Shown: positions 1-11,185 of the stretch, piece after piece
Position numbering within the stretch: the stretch's first letter is position 1
Layout: each line of letters opens with the position of its first letter
Source: Brachypalpus laphriformis
Taxonomy: Eukaryota; Arthropoda; Insecta; Diptera; Syrphidae
Reading direction: 5' to 3'
Assembly: GCA_945910035.1 (NCBI GenBank)
Contig: OX246754.1
Span: 279,153,158-279,217,157, forward strand
DNA: 64,000 nucleotides
Notes under the pieces: generated by a model
What the model was told of the DNA's origin: nothing
Database searches by the model: none
What the model saw: only the letters and a program-made list of their open reading frames with translations
Made by a program: the position numbers and the translations under genes

Positions 1-1883
1 AAAATTTTCGTGAAAAAAGATACTTCACGCGCACGGAAATTCACTTTCACTTTTGTTCCTGCCTAAGATGACGACAAGAGAAGATATAACACCAACAAAA
101 CCCCCAAAATAGAAGCTTTTCGTATTTTCAAAAAGCAAAATTAATGCTCGGGGTTTCTCTGAATTTTTTTTTCACCACTCATTTAATTGTTTGGCCTCTA
201 ACCCACACTCCAATTAAAACGAAATATATGCTTGCCATCCACAATAACAACAAAACGACGACGAAACGGCGCGCAACATACTTCTGACCCCATTGGTATC
301 GCGCCGGCGGATAAGCCATCTAATTCCACATGTATATTGACCACCGTGTCGGAATGTTGAACCGGTGCCTGCTTTCAAAATGGAAAACCAATGAAATGGT
401 AAATAATGCAGAGGCTCCTCCACACTTGAGGTGGTTGACACACAGCGCGAAATCGGTATGAGATATTTTATTTTGTCTTGCGTTAAACTTCTTATGTGTC
501 TTTTTTTTCAAATTAGTCATCTTGAAAATGCGAATTAGTTTTGTTTAAGAGTTGTCTTGAGAAAATTTCACTTTTTAAGGTGCGTACGCATATCGATGAA
601 TATTGTCACGCAAATTAAATCGTTTATGGTTTTTGTTTGCAGATGAAATTGAGAACTAAACGATTGGTCTTTCCCAGTGAGTAATAAAAATGACCAGGTT
701 AAGCATGTTATGCGTATAATAGTATGTTATTTTAAATAAGTAATAAATTTAAATTTGCATAGAAAAGCACTTTGAAAGGAAAAGTTTAAGAAAACCCGAT
801 CTGTAAGAGGTATGCATTTGACTCTCAAAGTGAAGTTTGCACGTCAACTCTTTTGATTAAGAAATGGAATTTCATAAAAAAAAAATACCTTTTCAACTGT
901 ATAACTGCCAATGGCTATAGTAAGGTAATAAATAAAAATAATTATTTACTGCATAATTTAGTGAAAATCTTAAGACTTTAAAAGATATCATGCTACCAAG
1001 TTTCAATTTCAAAAAATTGGTTGGAACTCTGTGCTATTTTGCAGTAGTCACCGAAGATAGATGGAGCCCGGTTCCTAATAACGACCAAATCATTCGTAAT
1101 AATAACTTTATGTAGATATTTATTGATAACATCATATGAAATCAAAGGTTTTTATTAAGTAAACTTGTCTAATTATTTGCAGCCCAACCGAACTAGGAAC
1201 ATAAATATTAATACTGCTGGTCAGAAATTAACATGTCACTAAAGTCCAACAGATCACCCGGACTCGCACTAATAATAGTTATCAAGAAGTTACAAGAAGT
1301 CTGCTAGTTCGCGAATAACCTAGAGCTTCTAATGGTGATGTAGCCGAAACACGAAAAAGATCTACAGCAGCATGGTCTACTCATATGTCAGCAGATGACA
1401 TTAAAGAAGAATGCCAATCTGACGTGCGATTCTATTTTTTCACTCGTGCTCTGAATCACCATTTGAATCAAGGCAGTTAGTGCAATCTAAAAGTAGTTGG
1501 TAGTAGTAGTAGTAGTACCACAGAGTAGACTAGATCCAATCATGGGATCAATCTATTGTAAAAATATTATGTTAATATTCAAAATGTCAAAAAATTTGGT
1601 TCCAGAAATTGTCTTTAAGTTCTGGACTTCTCTCTGAGGATGAAGATGACTGCTTACTTTAAGGAGTGAGCTGCACTATAGGAAAAATAAAAGAGAACAT
1701 ACATAATATTACAGCATATCCCTAATCAAGAACATTCTGGTAAATCGCTCGTGCCCCATTTATAAAATTTACGACAACAATGGTGAAAGACGTTACACTG
1801 ACATTATCAACAGAATCAGTTACCTGGGTAAGGTACTTGTGATCCTTGGTTAACTAGCACAACCAAATAGTTCTTAACCAGAT
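1..1883. other. No gene recognised; AT-rich spacer
   Basis: I looked on both strands and saw only short open frames without recognisable motifs. A small (TAG)n run lies near 1499-1517. Nothing supports an exon or an RNA gene here. Confidence 0.5.
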
Positions 1884-1897
1884 TATTCTTAACCACA

Positions 1898-2200
1898 AAA
1901 AAAAAAATAATAAATAAATATTTGGCGCAACAGCTCTTTAAGTTCCAGGCCCTAGCTTCTCGCAACCACTCATGTTGTGTGTGTTATATTTTTCACACGA
2001 CTGGAAGGGACCTACAGTTTAGTGCCGAATCCGAACGGCGATTTGAGAAGCTTTTTCGTGACAATAATACTCTCGGATGTTTGTCAGACGCTCGCGAGAG
2101 GTGGGTCCGTGAAAAAACTTTTTGGTGTTTTATGGGATTTGAACTTGGAACCTCATGCGTAGTGATCCGACACACTAACCACTTACGCCACGGCGCCCAC
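1898..2200 (-). mobile_element. tRNA-derived SINE, full-length copy 1
   Basis: Read on the minus strand, the element starts GTGGGCGCCGTGGCG at 2200. It carries an RNA polymerase III A-box-like stretch and, about 45 bp later, a B-box-like stretch, the arrangement of a tRNA head. A body of about 200 bp follows, ending GCGCCAAATATTT and then a T-rich tail rather than poly(A). It is flanked by a 14-bp target duplication, TATTCTTAACCACA, at 1884-1897 and 2201-2214. The same sequence recurs at 20926-21226 and 27207-27497, with partial copies at 4010-4208 and 52755-52917. The apparent 95-codon frame across it on the plus strand is a by-product and not a protein. Mobilisation by a LINE is inferred. 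Confidence 0.88.
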
Positions 2201-2317
2201 TATTCTTAACCACATCTTACTGATAATTTTGATGAGGAGTTCTTTCAAGCTGGTTAAACCACTGCGTAAGTTTCTTTATATTTATCTTCCTTATAGAAAA
2301 TAGCCTGTCCCTAAAAA

Positions 2318-3750
2318 ATGCGAATCTTCTCCTCCATCCAACTGCCAGCCATTGCACTAACGTCCCATCTTTCTAAGTTCATGGAAACGTTGATAAATCA
2401 TCAACTTATGAAATATCTTGAATTACGAAAGCTCCTTAATGACCGGCAGTACGGTTTTCGTAGCAAAAGGTCCATTGGTGATTTGATGGAATATCTCACT
2501 GAAAAGTGGAACCAATCTCTGCATCACTCTGGTGAAAGTAGTATTATTACGGCTGATATTTCTAAGATATTTGACAGAGTTTGGAATCCAACTCTCTTGT
2601 CGAAATGTGTGCATTTGGTATCGATGTATCTCTTCTTCAATGAATTAAAAACTACATTAAATTCAAGTTGTTTTGAATGGTTTCAAGTCTGCAATCTACA
2701 ATATAAATGTTGCTGTTCCCCAAGGCTCCATTTTAAATCCATACTGTAGTGGTGGTATTGTTATCGATTGCCACGCTAATGGTTCATGGTTCAAATCACG
2801 ACGTCAGTAAGTATTCACTTATTTACATATTTTCCATAAAATATAAAAAAGGTACTCCGATCAATTGCTTATGTCAACACTATTACGAAGGTATAACACT
2901 AGCAGTAGGTTGGTCGTATGATATGATGATTGATATACCTATGGCATCAGCTTATCGGGAGAAAAGTATTGTGAATCAAAAGCAAAGACAAAATCGCAAA
3001 ACAAATATCCCCAGTTATCTGGACCCCATCCTGGAGTTTTTCTGAAACTTAATATCGTCTTAGTTTCAAACCACTACAACATATAAAAAGTAGAAATTCT
3101 TGTCTGCTACTTCTAATCCCATACACTTCTTCGCTAACGACAATACTCCCAGCTTCTCATATTCGTCTCCAGGTACACGTTTCTGTTCTTCGATTGTGGA
3201 ACTGAAGAGGCAACGTATGCTAAGGCCATTATATTCCGACCTTGACGGCATAATTAAATGGGGTGTAAAAAACAGAATAAAAATGAATGTTTCGAAAACA
3301 TAATGCTACCTCTTGTCGCTCAGGTGAAACCTAAATCCTCAGGCATTATCAATGAATGGCACTTGCATTCCTGAAGCCGAAAGACTTTCCATTTTCGGTA
3401 TAGGTGTTAGCGATAACCTTGGTTGGAATGGCCACATGATGTCGTCAAGAATGCTGCGAAATGTCTTAGATTTCTTAAAAAGCGCAAGAAACGCCCTCTA
3501 ATTTGACTGCGATTATAAGAAATACATCCGCCACAAGTTTGATTATAACGCTCATGTCTTGTTCGGTGAACCTACTGGATCGGATTCAAAACCGTGCCTT
3601 AGAACTAATAGGGGCCAGAAGTATTTCGGTGTCAATATACTCGCTTGAGTACCGAAGAAATGTCTCTTTGTTTCATCGCTTTTTTACAAACAGTGCTGCA
3701 GCAAAATAGACAGCTCCTTTCCGCCTCTTTAGCAGTTCTTTCGATTGTAC
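2318..3750 (+). pseudogene. CR1/Jockey-like LINE ORF2 relic (reverse transcriptase)
   Basis: The first open part (2318-2749) reads as the front half of a reverse transcriptase: the IALTSHLSKFMETLI block, then NDRQYGFRSKRS, then TADISKIFDRVW (motif A region), then VPQGSIL near 2715. About 340 bp of unrelated sequence (about 2745-3090) interrupts it. The element resumes at about 3100 with SFSYS and NVSKT blocks, and downstream pieces up to about 3750 still resemble the thumb region. The catalytic FADD box reads FAND near 3131-3142, so the first metal-binding Asp is lost. A sister copy lies on minus at 45420-47480. The placement (CR1 or Jockey) is by eye and could shift within that superclade. 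The copy is dead. Confidence 0.75.
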
Positions 3751-4009
3751 ACGATCCTACTTCTCGCGAATAACTGACAAAAGCCCAGGAGTATCGTTGT
3801 CATGAGGAAACTTCTCAAAAGGAAATAAAAAATATAGAAAACTACCATTCAAATATGGCATACAACTGTTGGTCTCTTTCATTCGTGCGAAAATACCATT
3901 CATTTTGGGCTTTAGGAATTTAAATTCAAATATAAGAAAAAGATCTTAATGGAATTTGTTACTGTTTTAAACTTTAGCCTATGGCAGTGTGTACGGAATA
4001 CAAACAAGG

Positions 4010-4208
4010 AAAAAATGTTTGGCGCAACTGCTCTTTAAGTGCCAGAGCCTAGCTTCTCGTAACCACTCTAGTTGTGTGCGTTATATTTTTCCCACGAATG
4101 GAAGGGACCTACAGTTTAGTGCCGTATTCGAAGGGCAATTTGTTTTGAGAAACTTTTTCGAGACAACAATACCATCGGATGTTTGTCAAACGCTCGCGAG
4201 AGGTGAGA
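4010..4208 (-). mobile_element. tRNA-derived SINE, copy truncated at its head
   Basis: It matches the body and T-rich 3' end of the SINE at 1898-2200 in the same orientation. The tRNA-like head is missing: similarity stops near 4208, where a transposase relic begins. The 3' end on minus reads GCCAAACATTTTTTCC, again T-rich. No target duplication was found. Confidence 0.75.
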
Positions 4209-4214
4209 CCTCGA

Positions 4215-4815
4215 TTTTTGTGAGATAATTTTCGATGACTTTTTCGGGACGTTTGTAGCTGTACTGCAGTCATAACTTCACATATATATGTTAGTTCTTA
4301 GGTACCTCAAAGTTTGAAGACTATATGCATAGATACGATTTTTAGTATAAACCCACAAATTGGTGACCAATTGATGTCGCCAAATCTCGAAATTAAACGG
4401 CCGGCAAACTTTTCGTCTTATTGAAACCGCAACGTTCAACCGCAACATAAACGTCTTCAGAAAAAGTTGATTGTCATTTGACTATAGTGCATCAAATTCA
4501 TTCATAACAGCGGCGCCTTCGTCGTTTTCATAAAATACGGCCCGATCACTACGCCGGGTCACAGCACGCACCTAACTGTCACCCGTGATTGATGCAATGG
4601 TCTCCCAATGATAACACTTCAATTTTTAGAACTACAAATTCTGCAAATTTGCTCAATAAATCGGCGTAACTTGATCATTTTCCAGGACTTTATGGTCAAC
4701 AGGCTTTAATTGTTGTATGAGCTGGACCTTATATGGATGAAGATGTTAATTCGCGCTCAAAATAGGCCAAACAGAACTGTAAGAAATGACCAATTGCTGA
4801 GTACGGCGTGAAGTT
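4215..4815 (-). pseudogene. rosa-like (Tc1/mariner superfamily) transposase relic
   Basis: Conceptual reading of the minus strand in several frames gives pieces in the right order for this transposase type: VQLIQQLKPVDH near 4700-4730, then a degraded core with FYENDEGAAV, then GRLISRFGDINW, and finally LWVYTKNRIYA near 4340-4370. The better-preserved rosa element at 6787-7710 has equivalent blocks (FFENAAGQAV, LWGFLMSKVYA). No continuous frame, terminal inverted repeats or catalytic triad can be followed. It lies between a truncated SINE and a LINE 3' fragment, both on minus. The assignment rests on motif order only. Confidence 0.55.
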
Positions 4816-4819
4816 GACA

Positions 4820-5520
4820 GTTGTGAGTCTTTGGCCACTGAGACAATCACAGCGGCTATGTTTTCAGTTGATCGAGAATTACGATGATGCAATTACAACA
4901 TCACAAATAATACTAACTTGTTCGAAGAGGGATATAGATCTTAGATTACGAGGATTGGTGTTGAGGGGTATCATTTGTAGCAGAGCAGGTCTGTCGATGT
5001 TTCCTGCTAATAGCTGGTGTGCAAAGAGGATGTCGGCAATTTTACGGTGTTTTTCGAATGATTGTTCATTTATTAGTTTTGAACGATGTTCATAGGGCGG
5101 TAGGTTATATCTATGGGCCCAGTGAAGACTGCATAGGGAAAAATGAATGAATCTGCGTTAAACAGCCTCAATTCGGAGAGTTGGTATCTTGATAGGGCGA
5201 CCATACTTAGCTAGCATATTCAAGGATTAGTCTAAAAAAATGTGAAAACGAGAAATTTCGTGACATAAGGGTTAGAGAATTCCTTCGAGGAGCGGAGTTA
5301 GTTCTGATAATAATGCTATCAATATGACAGCGAAAATGAAGTTCTCTATCACAGATTACACCAATAGTTATTCAATTAGCTTAAAGTAGGCAAGAGTCAG
5401 TGGGGGAGGAAATATGCCTGAAGATTTTCATGTCATCGGTGAGGACAGATACTCGTTAGTAGGAGTTCTCGATGATACAGTACACGTCATTTATTATAGA
5501 CAAAATGAAGACTAAAGAAC
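4820..5520 (-). pseudogene. LINE ORF2 C-terminal relic (Jockey/CR1 superclade)
   Basis: Read on minus and allowing frameshifts, the region contains FINDVYC-like and TDDMKIF (a decayed catalytic FADD box) near 5440-5510. The carboxy end, typical of this LINE superclade, follows: RRF, LPPYEHRSKLI, EKHRKIADILFAHQLL, NIDRPALL, and PRNLRS at about 4920-5140. The 95-codon frame on the opposite strand (4808-5095) is its antisense shadow. Numerous stops show it is dead. It is 5' truncated and abuts the R1a LINE on the other strand. Superclade placement is by eye. Confidence 0.6.
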
Positions 5521-6786
5521 CAAGATGGCTACCTTAGGGCCAGAACTTGGAGTCTCTCTCCCAAAATGATACATTGGTTGTATGTACATAATGATGGCAA
5601 GACGTATTATCATATATGCGGCCATTGTCTGGTGGCAAAAATCTCTCTAACAGACAACGACAAACAAGTTGCAGTAGTTGCAAAGAATTACCTACTTTGG
5701 TATTACAGGTGCGATACGCACGCGCATGGCAGCTCTGGAAGCTATTGTCGGGCTAACACCCCTACCAATCTTCATCAGGAAGATGTCTGCTAGATATGCC
5801 ATTAAGCTGCAGCTGGATTATGAATATAAGTCAGGTGACCTAGTGGGACATCTAAAGATATTTAACTCAATTCCTAAAAGAGACATGTTTTGCACTTTAC
5901 CAGATATTATAGTCAGGCAACATTGCTTCGGTAGGTTATTCCAAGTTGAAATATTGGACCGCTTAAATTCGTCCAATGGTGTTCCAACACTGGACGCCAA
6001 AAGTCTGGCATGGTTCACCGACGGATCCAAAATGGACTCTGGAGTTGGAGCTGGGGTCTTAGAACCCAATATAAAGATTTCGGTACCTATGGGTACGACT
6101 TCCACTGTGTTTCAAACTGAAATCCATGCCATTGAGATCTGCCCCAGACACAACCTCCGTAAGGTGATCAAGGGCGGTAGAATACATATATTCTCAGATA
6201 GCTAGGCAGCACTTAGGGCATTATCGTCCAACCTAATAGACTCCAAAATGGTCAAATGCTGCTATGATGCATTACACGCCCTTGCCAAACATAACAGGGT
6301 GAAGCTCGGTCGGGTCCCTAGACATCAGGACATTTTGGGCAACGAATCTGCAGATGAGCCTGCTAGGGCTGGCCTGAACCTTATTGTGGTGTCAACTGAG
6401 CAACAGCTAAAGCGCTGATTAACGAATGGGAAAACGAATTTCGTCTAGACCACTGGACCAATGGGCCAGGTCTAAGACAATCCAAATGATTAATCAAGCC
6501 TTATTCCTATAAGGAAATCCTTAACTTAGATAAGGAAAGCATTAGGAAGCTGGTGAGCTTTTTAGCCGGCCATCATGGCCTGAGATACCACCTTCACAAG
6601 TTGTACCTGTGCCAGGGAAAGGACTGTCGGTTATGCCTTGAGGAGGATGAAACTTTCGAGCACATTTTCTGTGAATACCCGGCACTACCCTGGTTAAGGA
6701 AACGCATTCTCTACAAGGATGTACTTACTTCAGTGGAACTGAAATGCTCCACTACTAAAAACATACTCACTTTCATAAGGGAGGTA

Positions 6787-7710
6787 AAGGGTGTCCCATA
6801 ATTCACGCAAAATGTAATTTTGATAGAAAATACAGATTTTTAATTAGAAAGCTTAAATTTTTTATTGATTCATAGAGATTGGGGCTATGTATGGAGTAGC
6901 ACATCGGATAAATGGCCGCCACGGCTTTGCTGGCAAGTACGTACTCTTTTATTGAAATTTTCTATGACCGTTTCAGATAAATGTGGCTGAATTTCATTAA
7001 CACACCCCCCAATTTCCTCTTTCAAGGCATTGGTGGTGGTGGGCTTGTTTGCATAGACCTTTGACATTAAAAAACCCCAAAGATAAAAGTCCAATGGCAT
7101 AAAATGGCAAGATCTGGATGGTCAATTCTGATAGCAAGAACGGCCGATTACACGATTAGGAAATGACTCATGCAGTAATTGAATTGTTTCTCTGGCTGTA
7201 TGGCATGTGGCACTGTCTTGTTGAAACCACATGTTGGTCACATCCATATCTTGTAATTTACGCACTAAAAACTGGGTTATCATGTCACGATAACGAACAC
7301 AATTAATTGTTACTGCCTGACCAGCCGCATTTTCGAAGAAGAATGGTCCGATAATGCCTCCAGCCCAAAATCCGCACCAAACAGTCACGCGTTGTGGATG
7401 CATTTGTTTCTCAACAAATACTCGTGGGTTTTCTGAATCCCAAATGCGACAATTTTGACGATTAACGAAGCCATCAAGATGAAAATGAGCTTCATCATTT
7501 TGTACGAAAATTGCGGACTGTAGCTGACAAACCTTCATTATTTTTAAAATATTGCTCAACAATGAAAATGCGTTGTTCTTTCGTATAGCGCTCCATTTTT
7601 ACTAACCCCGAAATATCAGCTGTCACGTTCTTATGTTTCTTTTCCGTTGGCACCACTGTACTATTAAATGACGCAAATTTCAAATTTTGCGTGAATTATG
7701 GGACACCCCT
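6787..7710 (-). mobile_element. rosa-type (DD41D) mariner relative, deletion derivative with TIRs
   Basis: Terminal inverted repeats of 27 bp with one mismatch lie at 6787-6813 and 7684-7710 (GGGTGTCCCATAATTCACGC and onward). The element is flanked by TA on both sides (6785-6786 and 7711-7712). The unoccupied homologous position exists in this window: R1a copy 2 reads straight through GGGAGGTAGTACG at about 30232-30244. That shows insertion into a TA with duplication, the hallmark of Tc1/mariner elements. At 924 bp it is shorter than a complete element should be, and the missing part lies between the DNA-binding and catalytic regions of the transposase. Confidence 0.93.
6885..7683 (-). pseudogene. 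rosa-like transposase, broken
   Basis: On minus, the first frame (from about 7596) encodes a helix-turn-helix start, MERYTKEQRIFIVEQYF, as in the DUF4817-type N-terminus. After about 33 residues it joins, out of frame, to NDEAHFHLDG, so roughly 100 or more residues between the DNA-binding and catalytic parts are deleted. The catalytic part keeps Asp in NDEAHF, Asp in WFQQDSATCH and, 41 residues further, Asp in MPLDFYLWG. That DD41D spacing defines the rosa group. A stop codon sits where Trp is expected before PSRSC, and the conserved CDLTP block reads CHFMP. It cannot encode a working transposase. Confidence 0.85.
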
Positions 7711-7828
7711 TAGTACGTCTTTTAGATTAACTCCAACTCTCCGATACAATAGATCTTTCAAGTCCCAGTGTCGTTGTCACGCGGGCATGGGTGGTACAGG
7801 AGGAAAAATAAAAAATAAAAAATCATAA

Positions 7829-9887
7829 ACGATGCTTTCAAAGAGCTTCGGTATGCAGAAAAGTTTAGCGATTGGTCGGTAGTTGGATATTTCATTCTTA
7901 GGACCTTTTTATTACGTAATTATTATTATGCATAGAGGGGACAGAATGCGTTGAGCGGTGGTTAAATGAGCTATATTGGAAATGGCAAGACAGAGCTATC
8001 TGTCACTATGAATGATTTATTTATTTGACAGATCTCATATGACTGAGATGTAAAATCCCAACACGGAAATGAATAACCCGGTATAATACGCACAACACGA
8101 GTGATTGCGAAAAGCGCTTCATGAATTGCTTGCGCCAAAATATTTCTTTCTTTTATTCCATGTTCTGCAAGATACAAATCGCCGAGAATGATCTTGTAAA
8201 ATTGAATTCCTATGAGAATATGAAAACTCAGCTATTAACTTTTTTTTTTAAAACTCCAAATAACAGCATCACAAATCCCTTTTTCCACAGCTTCGTTTTT
8301 TATGTTGTACATTTTCCTTAAATAACTAACAAGACTGTATTGTATTGAAACCTTTTATTATATTTCCTTATAACTGATTTTTCTCTCACTTAAGCACCCA
8401 TTATGCCTATTATACTCCCCGCTAGGAAAATCATAAAAGACTTAGTTCAGTTTGAAAGACTCGTTAATTGACTTATATGAACTGTTCCTCCAACACAATA
8501 AAAATGCTGACAGAATAATTCCTTAGAATTATTCTCAAATCTATTATTGATAGCTGGTTATTGACCATCGATTATTTTCAATTAAATTCTGACTGACTAT
8601 GGATTTCATTACAACGAATCAAACGAAAGCACGTGCTAACTGTTACCAAACAAGATAGGACCGTTAATGCGAAGAGAAAGACCTCTATTTGGTTGTGTAT
8701 GACTAAATGGATTCCCAGCTTATACCCTAGGGTACAGTAAACTTCAACCTTTGCGCTTGTATTACTGTGGCTAATTTAAAGCCTCTAATACCCTTGAGTT
8801 CCCGATATATGAAACGAGAACGACAAACTTTGTCGTTACAGTCATTGTAACCATGTACATGGAATAGTCTTATGTTGTTATTAGTTGTGTGTGTGTAAAT
8901 ATGTAAAAAAAAAAAAAAAAATAGGGGGGGGGGGAAGAGCTTGAAAGCGTGAACATCACTTTAGGTGCAACTAATTCTAGTTTTTATTCCCTGACTTCAA
9001 GCATGAATTGTAGTCTTGCAGTTAGTACGAGTAGGTACGCTCTTTAACCAGTTTAAGTAGATTTACCAGTAAGTGGAAAATTACTTAGACAAATGCATAT
9101 CAAGGAAGCAGCTCCAAGGTCGCATAGTTTAGAATCACTGAAACAGTATAATCATACGTAACAGCATAATTTAATTAATTGCTGTTGGTAAGATGTTTTG
9201 TATGCAATTAAATAATAGGACGAGTTTGGCAATGTACCTATACGTACTATCTGCTTTTATTTGCTAATAACGTTTCCGTATCGCTAGAAGTAGTTTTCAT
9301 AACTTGAAACACATTTTTTGAAAAGCGTTTCTAGACTATGCAGGATAGCAATATCGGTTACACGAAACAATAGTATAAACACATACGAGTATAGTTGAGA
9401 AATATGTGTCTTATTCGAATCAAAGAAAGTGGGACACTACATATTTTGAGCCGACCAATCAATAAAAACTGCTTCCAATTGATTTCAGATCTACGGAGAT
9501 TGGAAACAAATAGTATTGTAAGATTCTTGCTGGCGTTTGTAATATGAAACCGTCTTCTGTGCATTTAAATTGTTTATTTATGAACTATTTATGAAATTAC
9601 TTCGTTGTTGCTGTGCTTATCATATGCTGAAAATGCTAGATGTCTGTGGGAGTGCACTGTGGAACAAACTGCTGTTGGTAGTCTTAGTTGCGCTGATGAA
9701 TGACAGTTGTGAAGATGACAATTATGCTATCAGATCCACGATTAGTACAGTACTTTTGTACAATAACATTAATAAACTTCTGTGAAAATTGTATTATATA
9801 TAATTGAATTAATAAAGCTAAACACTCTGTCTCACGAAACGTTGTTGGCTTCATTACAAAATGCAAGAATCCGTTGCAGTGTATTTA
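7829..9887. other. No gene recognised
   Basis: AT-rich DNA with only short unrecognised frames. A homopolymer run of A followed by G lies at about 8907-8936. I saw no element boundaries or RNA motifs. Confidence 0.45.
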
Positions 9888-11185
9888 TGTTTTTTTTTGT
9901 CGGGATAGAAAACGCTCGACTGGAGTACTCAGACGCAACTGGTCCATTGTATACTACTACCAGAGAACAAGCCCTGATTTACCAATTTTATTGGAATTTT
10001 CTTGTCTTTCTAAGAAAGCCAAGCAAGCATTTCAGTGATGAGAAGCTTACAGTACCAGCACTCACCACATCAGCATCGAGGATTTGCTACCTAATACGAG
10101 CAAAGGCCGGACACTCACAGAAATAATGTTCCACGGTGTCGTCTCTCTCTCTCCACAAGCATCGCAGATTGTAGTGTCACTCAAGCCCAGCAGGTTAAGG
10201 TGGTTGGCGAAAGCAAAGTGGCCTATCAAGACGTCAATAAGTTGTCTACAGTCTTACCTGCTGAGGGTCAGCAAGAATGCCGCTGATTTCTTATAGACGT
10301 CCGGGAGCATACCTTTAGTCAACCTACATTCTGGAGAATTATGCCACATACAATTGTGTTCCTGAGAAGCCATAACCGAGGACGCAGAGAGACCCAACGC
10401 GGGTTCAGGATCTGAGAAACCCTCCTCTGAGCCTTGTCTAGCAATCTCATCAGAGATCTCGCTCCCCAAGATTCCAGTGTGACCTAGGATCCAGATAAGA
10501 GACCGAGAATTCAGCCTTGCGACTGAGTTCAAAGAGTTTTTGGTTTCACGAACTATTTTGGAAGTGGTTAAAGCGTTAAGCACAGCACCTTAACCACAGC
10601 CTGACTGTTAATACAGACATAAATGCTACAGCGCTTCTACCTATTCTTCACAACATAGTTCATGGCCATTAGGATTGCATAAGTTTCCGCTTGGAAAACA
10701 GACGCATATTTGCCTAACGAGAAAAGAAGTCTATTGTTGTCGACTTCCACGAAGACACCAGCATGAGACCCTTGACTGGTTTTGGAACCGTCCGTGAAAA
10801 TACGACTACCAGTCCTGAACACAAGGAAAGTCGACTCTGAATTTGCGCATCAGCCGAAGTTCTGGTATCAGTGCATCTGACGGCATATTCATAAGACCGG
10901 AGTCGCTAGATAAGTATCGTGAAAGGTCATTACATTTCCAGTATGGAGTACACCAAAAACTACCCCGCGTAGGACGATGGATGGCTTTGATAGTGCAGCC
11001 CATGATATAAGTATCAAGGCGAGGTAAGTTCAACAAAGCATCTAGAGCAGAGTCAGGAGTACTCGGAAAAGCTCCCGTGTAACGGAGACAAGCCGTTCTT
11101 TGGAGTTTGGCGCAAAAGGCAGCCATGTATTTACGCGAGAACCCTTCCACCAAACAACCGAACCATATGCAAGGAATATGGCAAG
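9888..11185 (-). pseudogene. R1/LOA-like LINE (R1c), 5'-truncated, RNase H part
   Basis: Reading minus, the order is: end of reverse transcriptase (AYGSVVWWKG; KYMAAFCAKLQRTACL at 11153-10806), then RNase H with IFTDGSKTSQG and FQAETYAI (10822-10637). The closing RNase H block GHTGILGSEISDEIARQGS follows at about 10490-10420, then a C-terminal knuckle CDACGERE..H..C near 10125-10185. Frames change several times and the third RNase H acidic block is not visible between the two parts. The element ends near a short A-rich stretch at about 9890-9898 read on minus. It lies head-to-head against another LINE fragment at about 11186. Confidence 0.75.

Larger units (their letters stand above)
5535..7828 (+). 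pseudogene. R1/LOA-like LINE (R1a), 5'-truncated copy 1, split by a rosa transposon
   Basis: The copy covers the end of the reverse transcriptase, the RNase H domain and the C-terminal zinc-knuckle region. RNase H shows WFTDGSKMDSG (first Asp) and FQTEIHAIE (Glu), but the third block reads FSDS followed by a stop at about 6205. A frame at 6553-6801 holds the knuckle CRLC..H..C. At 6786 the LINE is interrupted by a 924-bp rosa element and resumes at 7711 with its 3' UTR, ending in an A-rich tail (about 7804-7823). It aligns throughout with the longer copy at 26850-30350. Stops and frameshifts show it is inactive. The R1/LOA label follows from an apurinic-type endonuclease, reverse transcriptase and RNase H order seen across both copies. 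Confidence 0.82.

Noticed and set aside
1922..2209. 95-codon open frame, also seen in other copies
   Set aside because: It is the antisense of the tRNA-derived SINE; the same stretch recurs with different stops, and the boundaries are those of a retroposon.
4808..5095. 95-codon frame on plus
   Set aside because: The minus strand here reads as the C-terminal end of a LINE ORF2, so this frame is a shadow.
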